Below, in pieces: positions 50,321 to 59,141 of a DNA stretch of 64,000 nucleotides. The notes below the pieces were generated by a model. It ran no database searches. It worked only from the letters and a program-made list of their open reading frames with translations, and was not told the origin of the DNA. The DNA is from Chryseobacterium sp. MYb264 (GTDB lineage Bacteria; Bacteroidota; Bacteroidia; Flavobacteriales; Weeksellaceae). The position numbers and the translations under genes were made by a program. The DNA is taken from assembly GCF_035974275.1 (NCBI RefSeq), contig NZ_CP142422.1:4154001-4218000 (forward strand). Reading direction: 5' to 3'. Positions within the stretch are counted from its first letter, which is position 1. The number at the start of each line of letters is the position of its first letter.

Positions 50321-52036
50321 ATGAAAAACACGATTCTAGTCTGTTTGTTGGTTTTTTACCAAAATTTATTTCTTTCGCAGAGTATAAAGGGCTTTCATAT
50401 TCCTGACTCTTTAGTTCATAAAAATTTTGAAGATTTACAAAAAGATTTTCACAAAAATCTTTATATCAATAAATCCAATGCTGAAATCTATGCGAATACA
50501 ATTCTTTTAAAAGGAAAAAAGGATAAGAGCCACGAGAAAATTGCAGATGGATATCTGATGCTACATCGATTAAATCATGATAAATCAGCATTATCGTATT
50601 TGGATAGTATGATGGTTGTATCCAAAAAAATGCAAAATTCTGATTATCTTGCAGATGGTAATATGTATAAGGGGAATTACTATTATGCAAAAGGAGAGTA
50701 TTCAAAAGCATTAGCCAGTAATTTAGTAGCAATAAATTATGCGAAAAAGAACAGCAAGACATATTATATTCTCAATTTTAATGTAGGTCTGTTAAAGCTT
50801 GAATTAAAAGAGTACAAAGAATCTATTCAGTTATTTCTTAATTATAAGCAATATCTAGAAAGAAATAATGCTGAAAGATCTCTTGATTATGTAAGTTGTA
50901 TTTATGCCTTAGCCTATGCTTATAGTCAGGCAGGCAATCTTGACTTTTCTGACCAATATGTTAACGTTGGATTAGAGAAAAGCTATGAAATGAAAGATGG
51001 TGAGTGTCAAGCTAATTTAATTTTAGTTTCCGGAATAAATAGATATAAGAGAAAAAAATACGAATCTGCTTTGGAGACATTAAGAAAGTCCTCTAAATTA
51101 ATAAAAGATAATTTCTTTAATCCTCAGAATCTAGCAATCAGTGAATATTATATAGGAAAAATATTATATTACGGTAATGATAACAATTTTGTGAGAAAGC
51201 TTGAAATTGTAGACTCTATCATTACCAAGACTAAAAGTGTTACTTCCGAATTAAGAGATGCCTATCCACTGTTAATTGACTATTATAAAAAAACGGGAAA
51301 TAAAGAAAAGCAGCTATTTTATATAGAGCACTTATTATCTGTAGATAGTATTTTAAGTAAAAACAATATTTTTTTAACGACGGAAATAAACAAAAAATAC
51401 GATACTCCTTTGCTTTTAAAGGAAAAAGAAATTCTAATTTCAGATTTACATACAAAGAATTATACTTTATTTTGGATTATTGGAATAGGAGGGGGCATTA
51501 TCATTCTCCTGCTTTATCTCTACGATAAAAACAGGAGGAAAATTAAAATATATCAAAGCAAAGCAGATTTACTGATGCAATCTTCAGTCGATTCAGATCA
51601 TTCTGAAATAACAGATCTTCCTTTTAATGAAAATTTGGATTTTCAAAAAGAAAAATCAAAAGCAACTTTGTCGGATGATAAGTTAAAACAATTAAGTCAG
51701 AAGTGGCAAGAGTTTGAAATAGAAAAACGATTCTTAGATAAAAAAATAAATTTGGATATTCTGTCCAAGGAATTTAATATCAACAGAGCTTATTTATCAA
51801 GATCAGTTAATGAACTGAAGGGAAAGAATTTTCCGCAATATCTAAATGAATTGAGAATTAATTATATCATCCTTGAATTGAAGAATAATAAAAGATTACA
51901 AAAACTTACCATTGCTACTGTTGCTGAGGAAGCTGGATACAATAATGTAGAGTCTTTTACCAATGCATTTAAAAAAATAACAGATACGCTGCCTTCTTAT
52001 TATATAAAAGCACTAAAAGAAAATAACAATCAGTGA
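50321..52036 (+). CDS. TPR-containing AraC-family sensor-regulator
   Basis: The 571-residue protein starts at 50321 with a signal/anchor segment (MKNTILVCLLVFYQNLFLSQ), then about 360 residues of helical TPR-like repeats (for example YYYAKGEYSKALASNLVAIN), one membrane segment (about 384-403: LFWIIGIGGGIIILLLYLY) and a cytoplasmic AraC helix-turn-helix (about 470-570: LDILSKEFNINRAYLSRSVN, then VAEEAGYNNVESFTNAFKK). This one-protein plan senses outside the inner membrane and binds DNA inside. It diverges from the Sdp-like cluster and probably controls it through element copy 3. A truncated relative lies at 42575. Confidence 0.9.
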   Translation: MKNTILVCLLVFYQNLFLSQSIKGFHIPDSLVHKNFEDLQKDFHKNLYINKSNAEIYANTILLKGKKDKSHEKIADGYLMLHRLNHDKSALSYLDSMMVVSKKMQNSDYLADGNMYKGNYYYAKGEYSKALASNLVAINYAKKNSKTYYILNFNVGLLKLELKEYKESIQLFLNYKQYLERNNAERSLDYVSCIYALAYAYSQAGNLDFSDQYVNVGLEKSYEMKDGECQANLILVSGINRYKRKKYESALETLRKSSKLIKDNFFNPQNLAISEYYIGKILYYGNDNNFVRKLEIVDSIITKTKSVTSELRDAYPLLIDYYKKTGNKEKQLFYIEHLLSVDSILSKNNIFLTTEINKKYDTPLLLKEKEILISDLHTKNYTLFWIIGIGGGIIILLLYLYDKNRRKIKIYQSKADLLMQSSVDSDHSEITDLPFNENLDFQKEKSKATLSDDKLKQLSQKWQEFEIEKRFLDKKINLDILSKEFNINRAYLSRSVNELKGKNFPQYLNELRINYIILELKNNKRLQKLTIATVAEEAGYNNVESFTNAFKKITDTLPSYYIKALKENNNQ

Positions 52037-52083
52037 TGTTTTAAGATGTTGTATATTAGGGTGTTGTTTTTTTAAATAATACG

Positions 52084-52098
52084 GAATTTATAAATTTC
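52084..52098. promoter_or_regulatory. Degenerate fourth palindrome
   Basis: GAATTTATAAATTTC follows the TPR-AraC gene by about 50 bases. On the minus strand a CATCTTAA lies about 46 bases away, a poor -7 box, so this may be a decayed copy of the element. Confidence 0.35.
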
Positions 52099-52130
52099 GA
52101 CATCTATTTTTTTGAATGAAAATACATTAT

Positions 52131-53045
52131 GAAGTCATTTAAACTTTTTAGTGTTATAAAACTTTCTTAGTGCAATGACCATAAATGCTAAATCATTAAA
52201 AGATTTCCAACTAGATACAGTAGTATCAAACCTATTGAGCAATGATCTAAAGCTGTCTAACCAAGCATTTGTTCTTTCTATAGTATCTTTTTGATGGTAT
52301 AAAAGCTCATCAAAATAAATCTCGTCTGTATCTGAGCCATTACGCTTATTGAAAGCAATATTTGCCATGATATCTTTATTTTCACAATGCTTTCTGAAGT
52401 TTTGAGCATCAAACCCTGCATCAGCATTCATAAATAATCCCTTTACAGCAATATCTGCCTTTTCTAATGTTTGAGTGATCTGATCAAAATAGATTTCAAT
52501 ATGATACAGATCATTATGATTTCCTGCAATAGGGTCTGACATTGCTAAAGGAAGTCCCTGTCTATCTGTAAAATAAAGCGAAGTAGTGGTCTTTCTCTTT
52601 TTACGCCCTTGATAAGCGACCTCTTCTCCTCCCCGTAATGCTGATGTATGACTCCCGTCTAAATCTGCACTGGATAAATCTAATTTCGATTTATTTTTTG
52701 ATAATAGCTTTATCCAGCAATCTTGCCAAATATTTTTTACACACCATTTACGAAAATGATAGAAAACACTTTGATAGGTCAAAACATTCTCTGCAAAAAG
52801 ACTTTTTACAGGTAAATAAGCCCATTGAACCCCTGTTTTCAGTTTGTATAATATGCAATTTACTATTTCAGCAAGAGGGGCTTTGGGAAAAAATCCTCGT
52901 TTTGGCTTAGGAAGATTAGGTACTATTTCATTTTATATTATATCTTTGTCTAGTACTTGGTACATCATCGGCTTGATTTGTTTTTTATGTTTCGCAACAC
53001 AAAAATAAACAAGCCGTTTTTTATATTAAAAGTTTAAATGACTTC
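52131..53045. mobile_element. IS5-family insertion sequence, 915 bp
   Basis: Terminal inverted repeats GAAGTCATTTAAACTTTT (52131-52148) and its complement at 53028-53045 bound the element. It carries one transposase pseudogene on the minus strand. No clear target duplication is seen at the edges. Confidence 0.85.
52135..52968 (-). pseudogene. IS5-family DDE transposase with early nonsense codon
   Basis: From ATG at 52968 the frame encodes about 277 residues, the usual size. Codon 12 is TAA (52933-52935) between KDII and NEIVPNLPKPKR, so the full product cannot be made. The remainder is intact: N-terminal helix part (AEIVNCILYKLKTGVQWAYL), the DDE core with D in LDGSHT, D in NADAGFDA and E in TIERTNAW. 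A shorter product could start at ATG 52782. Readthrough or a single base repair would restore it, so loss is recent. Confidence 0.88.
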
Positions 53046-53279
53046 GATTGTAAAGAGCTGTTAAAAAATAATCTTATGAAAAGTAGGTTTTCTATACAGG
53101 AAACGATTAAGAAAAACAAAATAGGAGAGCGGAAAAAAATCATCCAAAGTTTGTTTCATATGCATATTAACCGACTTTTTGTATCAGATCAAAGATTGTT
53201 TGAAATGATCATTTATGATTATTTACATCGTTATTATAAAACTATTTTTTTTAAAAATATGCAAAAAGAAAATATTTAA
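53046..53279 (+). pseudogene. C-terminal remnant of a lanthipeptide/thiopeptide-type dehydratase
   Basis: The frame is open from the IS end at 53046. It contains SLFHMHINRLFVSDQRLFEM and YDYLHRYYKTIFFKN, which match the C-terminal end of lantibiotic dehydratases (SpaB_C/thiopeptide-type domain; S-x-x-HM-x-x-NRLF-x-x-x-QR-x-x-E). An internal ATG at 53076 gives 67 residues, far too short for function. The rest of the gene is absent from the window, so the IS event came with a large deletion. A terminator follows (53313-53332). Confidence 0.75.
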
Positions 53280-53597
53280 ATATGTGCTTTTATTGTTTTG
53301 GATGATATAGTTAACCTTTTTAAGGTTTTTTAGTTTAAATTTTTAATTATAAGCTCACTATTCTGAAACACAACCCAATCCCAATTTGAGATAATAAGAA
53401 AAACAAGAATTCAAACAATCGTTTGATTTTGTTAATATTTATAACCAATTATTTCATAAATGTGATTATTTGGCATTGAATATGTCTTTTTGTAGAATGT
53501 CATATTAGTGTGAAATTTATCATATTTCAGGGCAGTCCGCTTAAAAAATCTTAAAGTTTTCATAAAGTTTTAAAAAAGGAATGAAATGTTTTTGTAA
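53280..53597. other. Intergenic region of 318 bases
   Basis: The region holds the remnant's terminator and, at its right end, the promoter of a candidate small RNA (53592 on). I see nothing else. Confidence 0.55.
53313..53332 (+). terminator. Terminator after the dehydratase remnant
   Basis: AACCTT and AAGGTT pair around TTT and end in TTTTT. Confidence 0.65.
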
Positions 53598-53620
53598 TTA
53601 CGAAATATGTTGTACTTTTA
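53592..53620 (+). promoter_or_regulatory. Promoter of a candidate small RNA
   Basis: TTG at 53592-53594 and TACTTTTA at 53613-53620 are spaced 18 bases; the last base of the -7 box is off consensus. Confidence 0.5.
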
Positions 53621-54812
53621 CAACGCCTTGAATGAGGGAACAAGTCAAGGTAATAAATTTTTTTTCATCATTTGTGTTTTTAGAATCGTATCGCCTGATA
53701 CGATTCTTTTGTTTTAAGACTATTTTTTCATAGTGAAGTAATAAATCAATGAAGTAGGAATAGGTAACAGAGCCCTCCTGTTGATTGCTTTTCAGAAAGA
53801 GGTTATTGGTAAACCCGAAAAAGTCGTCCAGTAAACCCTGGTGCTTATAAATAAACGCTCTCTCGTACAGTCTGTCTTTTTTCATTTCCGGAGAATAATT
53901 CTTTAGAGCCGTTTTTACAAAATTTTCATCTTCATAAGCAATAGAATTCAGCAGACTTTTCAAAGTATAATATTCTGTGCTGTATCTTAACTCCAGATTT
54001 CCAGAATGTATTCCAATCAGATATCCCACAAAATTGGCCTCCTGTTCTCTTGCGAAACCAAGCTGATGTGAGCTTTCATGCGCCGATGTAAAAGGCAGGA
54101 ATGTTGAAGGTAATTCCGAATTGTACTGTGCTTCTGCCGTAAAAGGATTGTAATATCCCAAAATTCCTGTAAAGCTCATTACATACTTAAATAGACTCGG
54201 TTTGAAAGAATTAATTTGTGGCGCTTTTTTATTAGAAATTAAAGCCGGTAATTTTGATTGTTGATAAAGAATCTCTTTTTGTATCTTTTCCAGATCGGTA
54301 ACAATGAAAACACCGTTTTTATCCTGACTGACAAGTTTACGGGTTGTTTTACATTTTTCAAGGTATTGCAAAGCCAGTTCTTTTCTTCTTTCCAACGAAG
54401 TATCCGACTGATCTCCTTTTTTAAGTTTGTCTATAATCGGAGTCTGGAAATACAACATTCCCCAAAATATCTGATAGATAAAGTAAAAAGAATTGATACC
54501 AATTAATAACCGCAGCAGACCTGCATTTCGGGTTTTCTTTTTAAAATTTTTAATGATACAAAATAGAATAAAGGCTCCGAGCAAAACATATAAAACATCT
54601 CCTATCGAAAATGGGATCCATGAAAATAAGGTTTGATGAAAACTTTTCTGAATTTCAAAAAAATACTCAAAAAAAGAAATCATAAATTTCAGTTTTGAGA
54701 AGACAAAGAACAAAAGAAATTGGGCAAGTAATATACCTGCCCAAAATCTCTTTTTATATACTATTTTTCTATTCTTAATGACCACTTCCTTTGGTGATTT
54801 TATCAAGATCAA
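53598..54812 (-). CDS. DUF3810 family membrane protein with HExxH motif
   Basis: The 404-residue protein has three N-terminal membrane segments (about 24-42, 65-87 and 100-120) and a large domain with HESSHQLGFAREQEANF at about 242-258, a zinc-metallopeptidase-like HExxH plus downstream glutamate. This is the DUF3810 pattern; protease activity is plausible but unproven. The ATG at 54812 overlaps the transporter gene by 38 bases; a GTG at 54785 is an alternative start. The last 30 or so residues are translated from a sequence with a rightward terminator, so the natural end of the domain lies earlier. Confidence 0.85.
   Translation of the reverse strand: MILIKSPKEVVIKNRKIVYKKRFWAGILLAQFLLFFVFSKLKFMISFFEYFFEIQKSFHQTLFSWIPFSIGDVLYVLLGAFILFCIIKNFKKKTRNAGLLRLLIGINSFYFIYQIFWGMLYFQTPIIDKLKKGDQSDTSLERRKELALQYLEKCKTTRKLVSQDKNGVFIVTDLEKIQKEILYQQSKLPALISNKKAPQINSFKPSLFKYVMSFTGILGYYNPFTAEAQYNSELPSTFLPFTSAHESSHQLGFAREQEANFVGYLIGIHSGNLELRYSTEYYTLKSLLNSIAYEDENFVKTALKNYSPEMKKDRLYERAFIYKHQGLLDDFFGFTNNLFLKSNQQEGSVTYSYFIDLLLHYEKIVLKQKNRIRRYDSKNTNDEKKFITLTCSLIQGVVKVQHIS
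53627..53715 (+). ncRNA. Candidate small RNA, antisense to the 3' end of the DUF3810 gene
   Basis: Promoter, a 5' stem (CCTTGA against TCAAGG around 13 bases, 53626-53650), a T-rich linker and a strong terminator (AGAATCGTATC against GATACGATTCT, 53682-53707, with TTTGTTTT) define a transcript of about 90 bases. It overlaps the last 40 codons of the convergent DUF3810 frame, which there read like translated hairpin. No RNA family is recognised with confidence. Confidence 0.5.
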
Positions 54813-56220
54813 TTCCCTGAGATTTTAAAATTCCGGTAACCCGGATCGCATAGAATGCAAGGTACGCAAAACAGATCACACCAACAGTATAACTCATGTG
54901 AATGGTTGTTAAATCTGCTACATATCCCTGAACAAGACTTACAATTCCACCTCCCATAATCATCATAATCAACAATCCTGAACCTTCGTTCGTATGTTTT
55001 CCAAGACCGTTGATTGCCAAAGCAAAGATACACGGCCAAAGTGTAGAGCAGAATAAGCCAACACTGGTGAAAGCATATACAGAAACCATCCCTTTTGTAA
55101 ACATTCCTATTAATAAGGCAGTAATACCGGCAACAGAGAAAATTAAAAGCATTCTCGCCGGATTTCCTTTACTCATAATATCACAGATAATCATAGCGAT
55201 GATAATAATACCGTAAACATAAAAAGGTTTCAAATCATGATGGGCAATGGCATTTACTAGTAAAAATACTGCAAAAGCCAAATAAGGCGCTAAAAATCGT
55301 AAGATCTTTTTGAATCCTGCACTGAAATCGAATGCGTCTACCGCTCCTGTCCAACGTCCGATCATCATCGAAGCCCAATATAATGAAATGTATGGAGCCA
55401 CATCTTTGGTTTCAAAACCAAGGTCTTTTTCCATATATGCAGGAAGATTACTTGCTGTAGAAACTTCAACACCCACGTAAACAAAGATTGCGATCATCCC
55501 CATAATCAATTGTGGATAATGGAAAGCCGATTTTCTGTGATTTCCCGGAGTAGAATCGTCTGTATCTTCAATATTGGTAGGTGTTACTGATGGCAGAGAA
55601 GAAAACTTCAACATAACAGCCACCAAAACAAAAGCTACCCCCAGAATAAGGTAAGGAACTTTTACACTTTCAACGCTTACATCTGTACTTGCTGCGGTTG
55701 CAGAACCGAAGATGGCAAAAGAAACAATTAATGGCCCGATGGTAGTTCCGAAGTTATTGATACCTCCCGCCATTGTCAATCTTTGAGATCCTGTTTCTGC
55801 AGGTCCCACCTCAATTGCTAAAGGATTGGCAACGATTTGCTGTAGAGAAAAACCTAGTCCTACGATGAAAAGACCGGAGATCATTAATGGGAAAGATTCC
55901 ATATTGGCAGCTGGGTAAAACAATAAAGTACCTGCTGCAGAAATAAGAAGCCCTATGATAAGCCCGTTCTTATATCCGATCTTGTTAATTAAATCTTGTT
56001 TCAAACCTTTTGAAACCGCCATATAAATTAATGAACCTACGGTATACGCTACATAAAAGCAGATTTGCACGAGCATACTTTCAGTTTGGGTTAAATCGAA
56101 TGCCTTTTTGAAAACCGGGATCAGAATGTCATTGCTTGCCGCAATAAAGCCCCAGAAAAAAAATACAGTAACTAATGGTATGAATTGCCCCCAATTAGTT
56201 TGCTTTGAATAATTTGACAT
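54775..56220 (-). CDS. Sugar MFS transporter (FucP/GluP-like)
   Basis: This gene encodes 481 residues with 12 or more membrane segments. FFFWGFIAASNDILIPVFKK at about 20-39 is the family signature of the fucose/glucose-galactose proton symporters, and GLGFSLQQIVANPLAIEVGP at about 121-140 is likewise typical. It should import a monosaccharide by proton symport; the exact sugar is not clear. It overlaps the DUF3810 gene by 38 bases and has 42 bases to the acyltransferase gene, so a leftward operon is possible. Confidence 0.9.
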   Translation of the reverse strand: MSNYSKQTNWGQFIPLVTVFFFWGFIAASNDILIPVFKKAFDLTQTESMLVQICFYVAYTVGSLIYMAVSKGLKQDLINKIGYKNGLIIGLLISAAGTLLFYPAANMESFPLMISGLFIVGLGFSLQQIVANPLAIEVGPAETGSQRLTMAGGINNFGTTIGPLIVSFAIFGSATAASTDVSVESVKVPYLILGVAFVLVAVMLKFSSLPSVTPTNIEDTDDSTPGNHRKSAFHYPQLIMGMIAIFVYVGVEVSTASNLPAYMEKDLGFETKDVAPYISLYWASMMIGRWTGAVDAFDFSAGFKKILRFLAPYLAFAVFLLVNAIAHHDLKPFYVYGIIIIAMIICDIMSKGNPARMLLIFSVAGITALLIGMFTKGMVSVYAFTSVGLFCSTLWPCIFALAINGLGKHTNEGSGLLIMMIMGGGIVSLVQGYVADLTTIHMSYTVGVICFAYLAFYAIRVTGILKSQGIDLDKITKGSGH

Positions 56221-56262
56221 ATTTGTTAAAAATTTCTTAATAACAAATATATATTATTTCTT

Positions 56263-56991
56263 TTAATTACGGTGATTCACCAAAGTTTTTTTTATTTCTT
56301 CAAAAGCCTTTGTTTTCAGCTCTTTCGGAGAATCTGAAGCGGGTAAAATTCCGTTAAAATAGACTTTTACTGTGCCCGGATAACCTTTTGAACTGTCAAA
56401 CGGAAAAATTTCCTTTAATCCAACGAAGGTATGGATGGCAATAGGTGAATTATGTTTCGAGGAAAGCGTAAAAGCCCCATCTTTAAATTCATCTAAAATT
56501 ACGGAAGTGTCATCCGGAACACCGCCTTCGGGAAAAATAACGATGTTGTTACCTTCTTCCATTTTTTCGGCACAACGTCGGTACACGTCGGCGCGGCTTC
56601 TTGCGCTGCTGCGGTCTACCATTACGCATATCCTTTTATATATGGTTCCGAAAATCGGGATCTTTACCAATTCTTTTTTGCCCACAAAACAAATAGGGTG
56701 GTGCGGATACAGAATGCAGGTAAGCATAATATCCATGATCGAAGTATGGTTGGAAATAATAACGTATTGCGTGTTCTTATCTATCTTTTGATCTGAAAGG
56801 TGGATGAGCTCGTATCGTAACCCCATTCCGTAAAACATTCCGTAGCTCCAGAATCGGATGAACCGGTAGGCAAACCTGTAATGCTTTTTATGAAAAGATA
56901 AAATATATACAGGAATCCCAAAAATAATTGTTAAAACAAATGCCAACAATAGTAACCATACTCTCCAAAAATAGTTTAAGATCTTTACCAC
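56263..56991 (-). CDS. plsC: 1-acyl-sn-glycerol-3-phosphate acyltransferase
   Basis: The 242-residue enzyme has one or two N-terminal hydrophobic segments (about 8-32) and the acyltransferase motifs: NHTSIMD (H-x4-D) at about 81-87, KKELVKIPIFG near 105-115, and FPEGG near 154-158. It should acylate lysophosphatidate to phosphatidate at the inner membrane, the second step of phospholipid synthesis. It is complete and on the same strand as the GtrA gene, four bases away, and as the transporter downstream. Confidence 0.9.
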   Translation of the reverse strand: MVKILNYFWRVWLLLLAFVLTIIFGIPVYILSFHKKHYRFAYRFIRFWSYGMFYGMGLRYELIHLSDQKIDKNTQYVIISNHTSIMDIMLTCILYPHHPICFVGKKELVKIPIFGTIYKRICVMVDRSSARSRADVYRRCAEKMEEGNNIVIFPEGGVPDDTSVILDEFKDGAFTLSSKHNSPIAIHTFVGLKEIFPFDSSKGYPGTVKVYFNGILPASDSPKELKTKAFEEIKKTLVNHRN

Positions 56992-56994
56992 ACT

Positions 56995-57453
56995 CTATCC
57001 GTTAAATATTACTTTTTTCTTCACTGAATAATTCAGAACCGAAACTAATAAAATGGCCGCAATTTTACTGATCATTTCCGGACTTAATGTGTAAAATCTC
57101 AGATTGATATTGTCTTTAAATATCCAGCTGTAAAATACCTGAAAGAAGCCAAGGCTGAATAAGGTGGAAATAAATGAAACCAATATAAAATACGCAAACT
57201 CTTTCCTTTTTGAATGTTTTCCCCTTTCAAAAACAAACCAGATGCTTAGAAAATAATTCGTAATAATACCACAGCTTGTAGAAAAAATATTACTTAAAGG
57301 ATAATGCACTCCGTGATAATCCGGCTCGTGCGGAAATATCTGAGGAAGAAGGGTGCTGAAGGTTTTAAAACTTCCGATTTCTACCACTGCACTTAGTCCT
57401 CCTGCAATGATGAAGAATAAAATCTGTTTGTGACGTAGTACTAATTCTCTCAT
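56995..57453 (-). CDS. GtrA family membrane protein
   Basis: The 152-residue protein has four membrane segments (about 12-30, 55-75, 88-108 and 128-145) and the GtrA family pattern (FFIIAGGLSAVVEIGSFKTF near the start, ITNYFLSIWFVF in the second segment, LNYSVKKKVIF at the end). GtrA proteins help move polyprenyl-linked sugars across the inner membrane for cell-surface glycan modification. It is the first gene of a leftward set with plsC and the MFS transporter. Confidence 0.88.
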   Translation of the reverse strand: MRELVLRHKQILFFIIAGGLSAVVEIGSFKTFSTLLPQIFPHEPDYHGVHYPLSNIFSTSCGIITNYFLSIWFVFERGKHSKRKEFAYFILVSFISTLFSLGFFQVFYSWIFKDNINLRFYTLSPEMISKIAAILLVSVLNYSVKKKVIFNG

Positions 57454-57695
57454 CTATTATATATGATGTGCAAATTTATAACTATATGTTAAACACTTAA
57501 AAAAAGATGTTAAATATTTTTGTGAATTAAAATTAATTTCTAAATTTAATCTAACTAATACGGATCGATACTACCTGATAATAAATTCATTTTCAGCTGT
57601 TTGTGCTGTTGGTTTTTCTATCTTGTCAGCTGGGCATATTGCCCTGCAATTAAAATTTATTACCGCTTTTTACCCACTTAACCATCATTATTTGT

Positions 57696-57959
57696 ATGAA
57701 AAATCAAAACAAATACAGAAAATTTCAGCTTCAGCAAAAAAATATTGAAGCACTGGAGAAAGAAAGTATACGCTTCAAACGCGTATACTCCGAATATGAA
57801 AATATGTCCAATGAACTTTGGAATCTTGAAAACTCCACCGGGGAACCTGTGCCGGATGATTTTATAAATGCAATGATACTTCAGACCTCCTATCTGGAAG
57901 ATGAGATCGAAGATTGGTTGATACAGTTTAATGATAAAAAGACCAAAATAAAACAATAA
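57696..57959 (+). CDS. Small conserved-type protein, unknown
   Basis: The 87-residue protein is very charged and helical (KFQLQQKNIEALEKESIRFK, then NELWNLENSTGEPVPDDFIN, then YLEDEIEDWLIQF). It has no signal peptide or membrane segment. It looks like a coiled-coil or small adaptor. I do not recognise a family. It lies alone between the GtrA promoter region and a terminator at 57994. Codon use looks typical, which supports a real gene. Confidence 0.7.
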   Translation: MKNQNKYRKFQLQQKNIEALEKESIRFKRVYSEYENMSNELWNLENSTGEPVPDDFINAMILQTSYLEDEIEDWLIQFNDKKTKIKQ

Positions 57960-58263
57960 TGCAATCAATAGATTATGCATTTTAAAATAGAGGAGAAGTA
58001 TTCTTTAGAATGCTTCTTTTTTGTGAATTGCAATTTTTTCCGGCCTCTCCACCTCCTTAATTTTAATCGCGCTCTTCAATATAATGATGGTAATATTTAA
58101 AGCAAAATGTAATTATTCCAAAATAAAAGAGCCATTTTCAAAAATAAATAACGGATATTTCAAAATAAATTGGGGGTTCGCAGGTTCAGAAATAACATAT
58201 ATGTCATGTCGAATATCTTATATCTTACAAGATAAATTCATAATTTAGCATCCTTAAACTAAA
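57960..58263. other. Intergenic region of about 300 bases
   Basis: It holds the terminator at 57994-58022 and otherwise AT-rich sequence without a gene or repeat that I can identify. Confidence 0.55.
57994..58022 (+). terminator. Terminator after the small protein gene
   Basis: GAAGTATTC and GAATGCTTC pair (one mismatch) around TTTA, followed by TTTTTT. Confidence 0.8.
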
Positions 58264-59124
58264 ATGAAAGATATGGTTGCTATTGTTGATAGTGGTTCTA
58301 CCAAAACAGACTGGGTAATACTCGATGATTTTAAAAAGGTTTTCCTGAAGACGGAAACCATTGGTTTCAACCCGAATTTTATCAGCAAAGAACTTATCGT
58401 TCCGGAAATTGAAAAAAATGCCAATCTGACATCCCTTAAAAACTCCGTTACCAGAATATTTTTTTATGGTTCAGGTTGTGGGGTTCAGGAAAACTGCAAT
58501 ACCATTATTAATGAATTGAGTAAAGTCTTTCTGGAAGCAGAAATTACGGTAAGAGAAGATCTCATGGCAGCGGCATATGCAGCGTACCGGGGCAAGCCTG
58601 CAATCGTTTGTATTTTGGGTACAGGCTCCAATTCCTGCTATTTTGACGGGAAGAATTTAACAATTAAATTACCTTCTCTGGGTTTTCTGATGGGAGACGA
58701 AGGAAGCGGAAGCGCTATCGGAAAACAATTGGTAAGAAGATTCTTTATGCAGAAACTTCCACAGGATTTGCAGGATGATTTTCAGAACACATACCATTTA
58801 ACAATTGATGAAGCATTGATAAACATGTATCACAAAACAAGACCTAATGCTTTTCTTGCCGATTTCAATAAATTCGTGGTCGATAGAAAAGACCATCCTT
58901 ATCTTCAGAAAATGGTATATGAGGAAATGCTTAATTTCTTCGATTATCAGGTTCTTCCCTATGAGGAATCAAAAAATGCTGAGGTCAGCTTTATTGGCTC
59001 TATAGCCTATTATTACGAAAATATTCTACGTTCTGCGGCAGCAGAGCTTAACCTTAATGTGGGCCAAATCGTACAAAAACCGATAGAAAGTTTAGTCGAT
59101 TACCATATTAATTATATACTTTAA
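58264..59124 (+). CDS. BadF/BcrA-type ATPase, N-acetylglucosamine kinase-like
   Basis: The 286-residue protein has the actin-like ATPase motifs: DSGSTKTDW at about 9-17 (phosphate 1), GTGSNSCYF at about 119-127 (phosphate 2), and GDEGSGSAIG at about 142-151. It matches the short BadF/BadG family proteins of Bacteroidetes annotated as N-acetylglucosamine kinase. It should phosphorylate an amino sugar, probably from cell-wall recycling. It starts at ATG 58264 (a second ATG three codons later is possible). The malic enzyme gene follows by 17 bases. Confidence 0.85.
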   Translation: MKDMVAIVDSGSTKTDWVILDDFKKVFLKTETIGFNPNFISKELIVPEIEKNANLTSLKNSVTRIFFYGSGCGVQENCNTIINELSKVFLEAEITVREDLMAAAYAAYRGKPAIVCILGTGSNSCYFDGKNLTIKLPSLGFLMGDEGSGSAIGKQLVRRFFMQKLPQDLQDDFQNTYHLTIDEALINMYHKTRPNAFLADFNKFVVDRKDHPYLQKMVYEEMLNFFDYQVLPYEESKNAEVSFIGSIAYYYENILRSAAAELNLNVGQIVQKPIESLVDYHINYIL

Positions 59125-59141
59125 ACAAAAAATAAAATTCT

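Noticed and set aside
52638..52910. Plus-strand ORF of 90 codons over the IS transposase
   Set aside because: It is opposite a frame with an intact DDE motif and has no family features.
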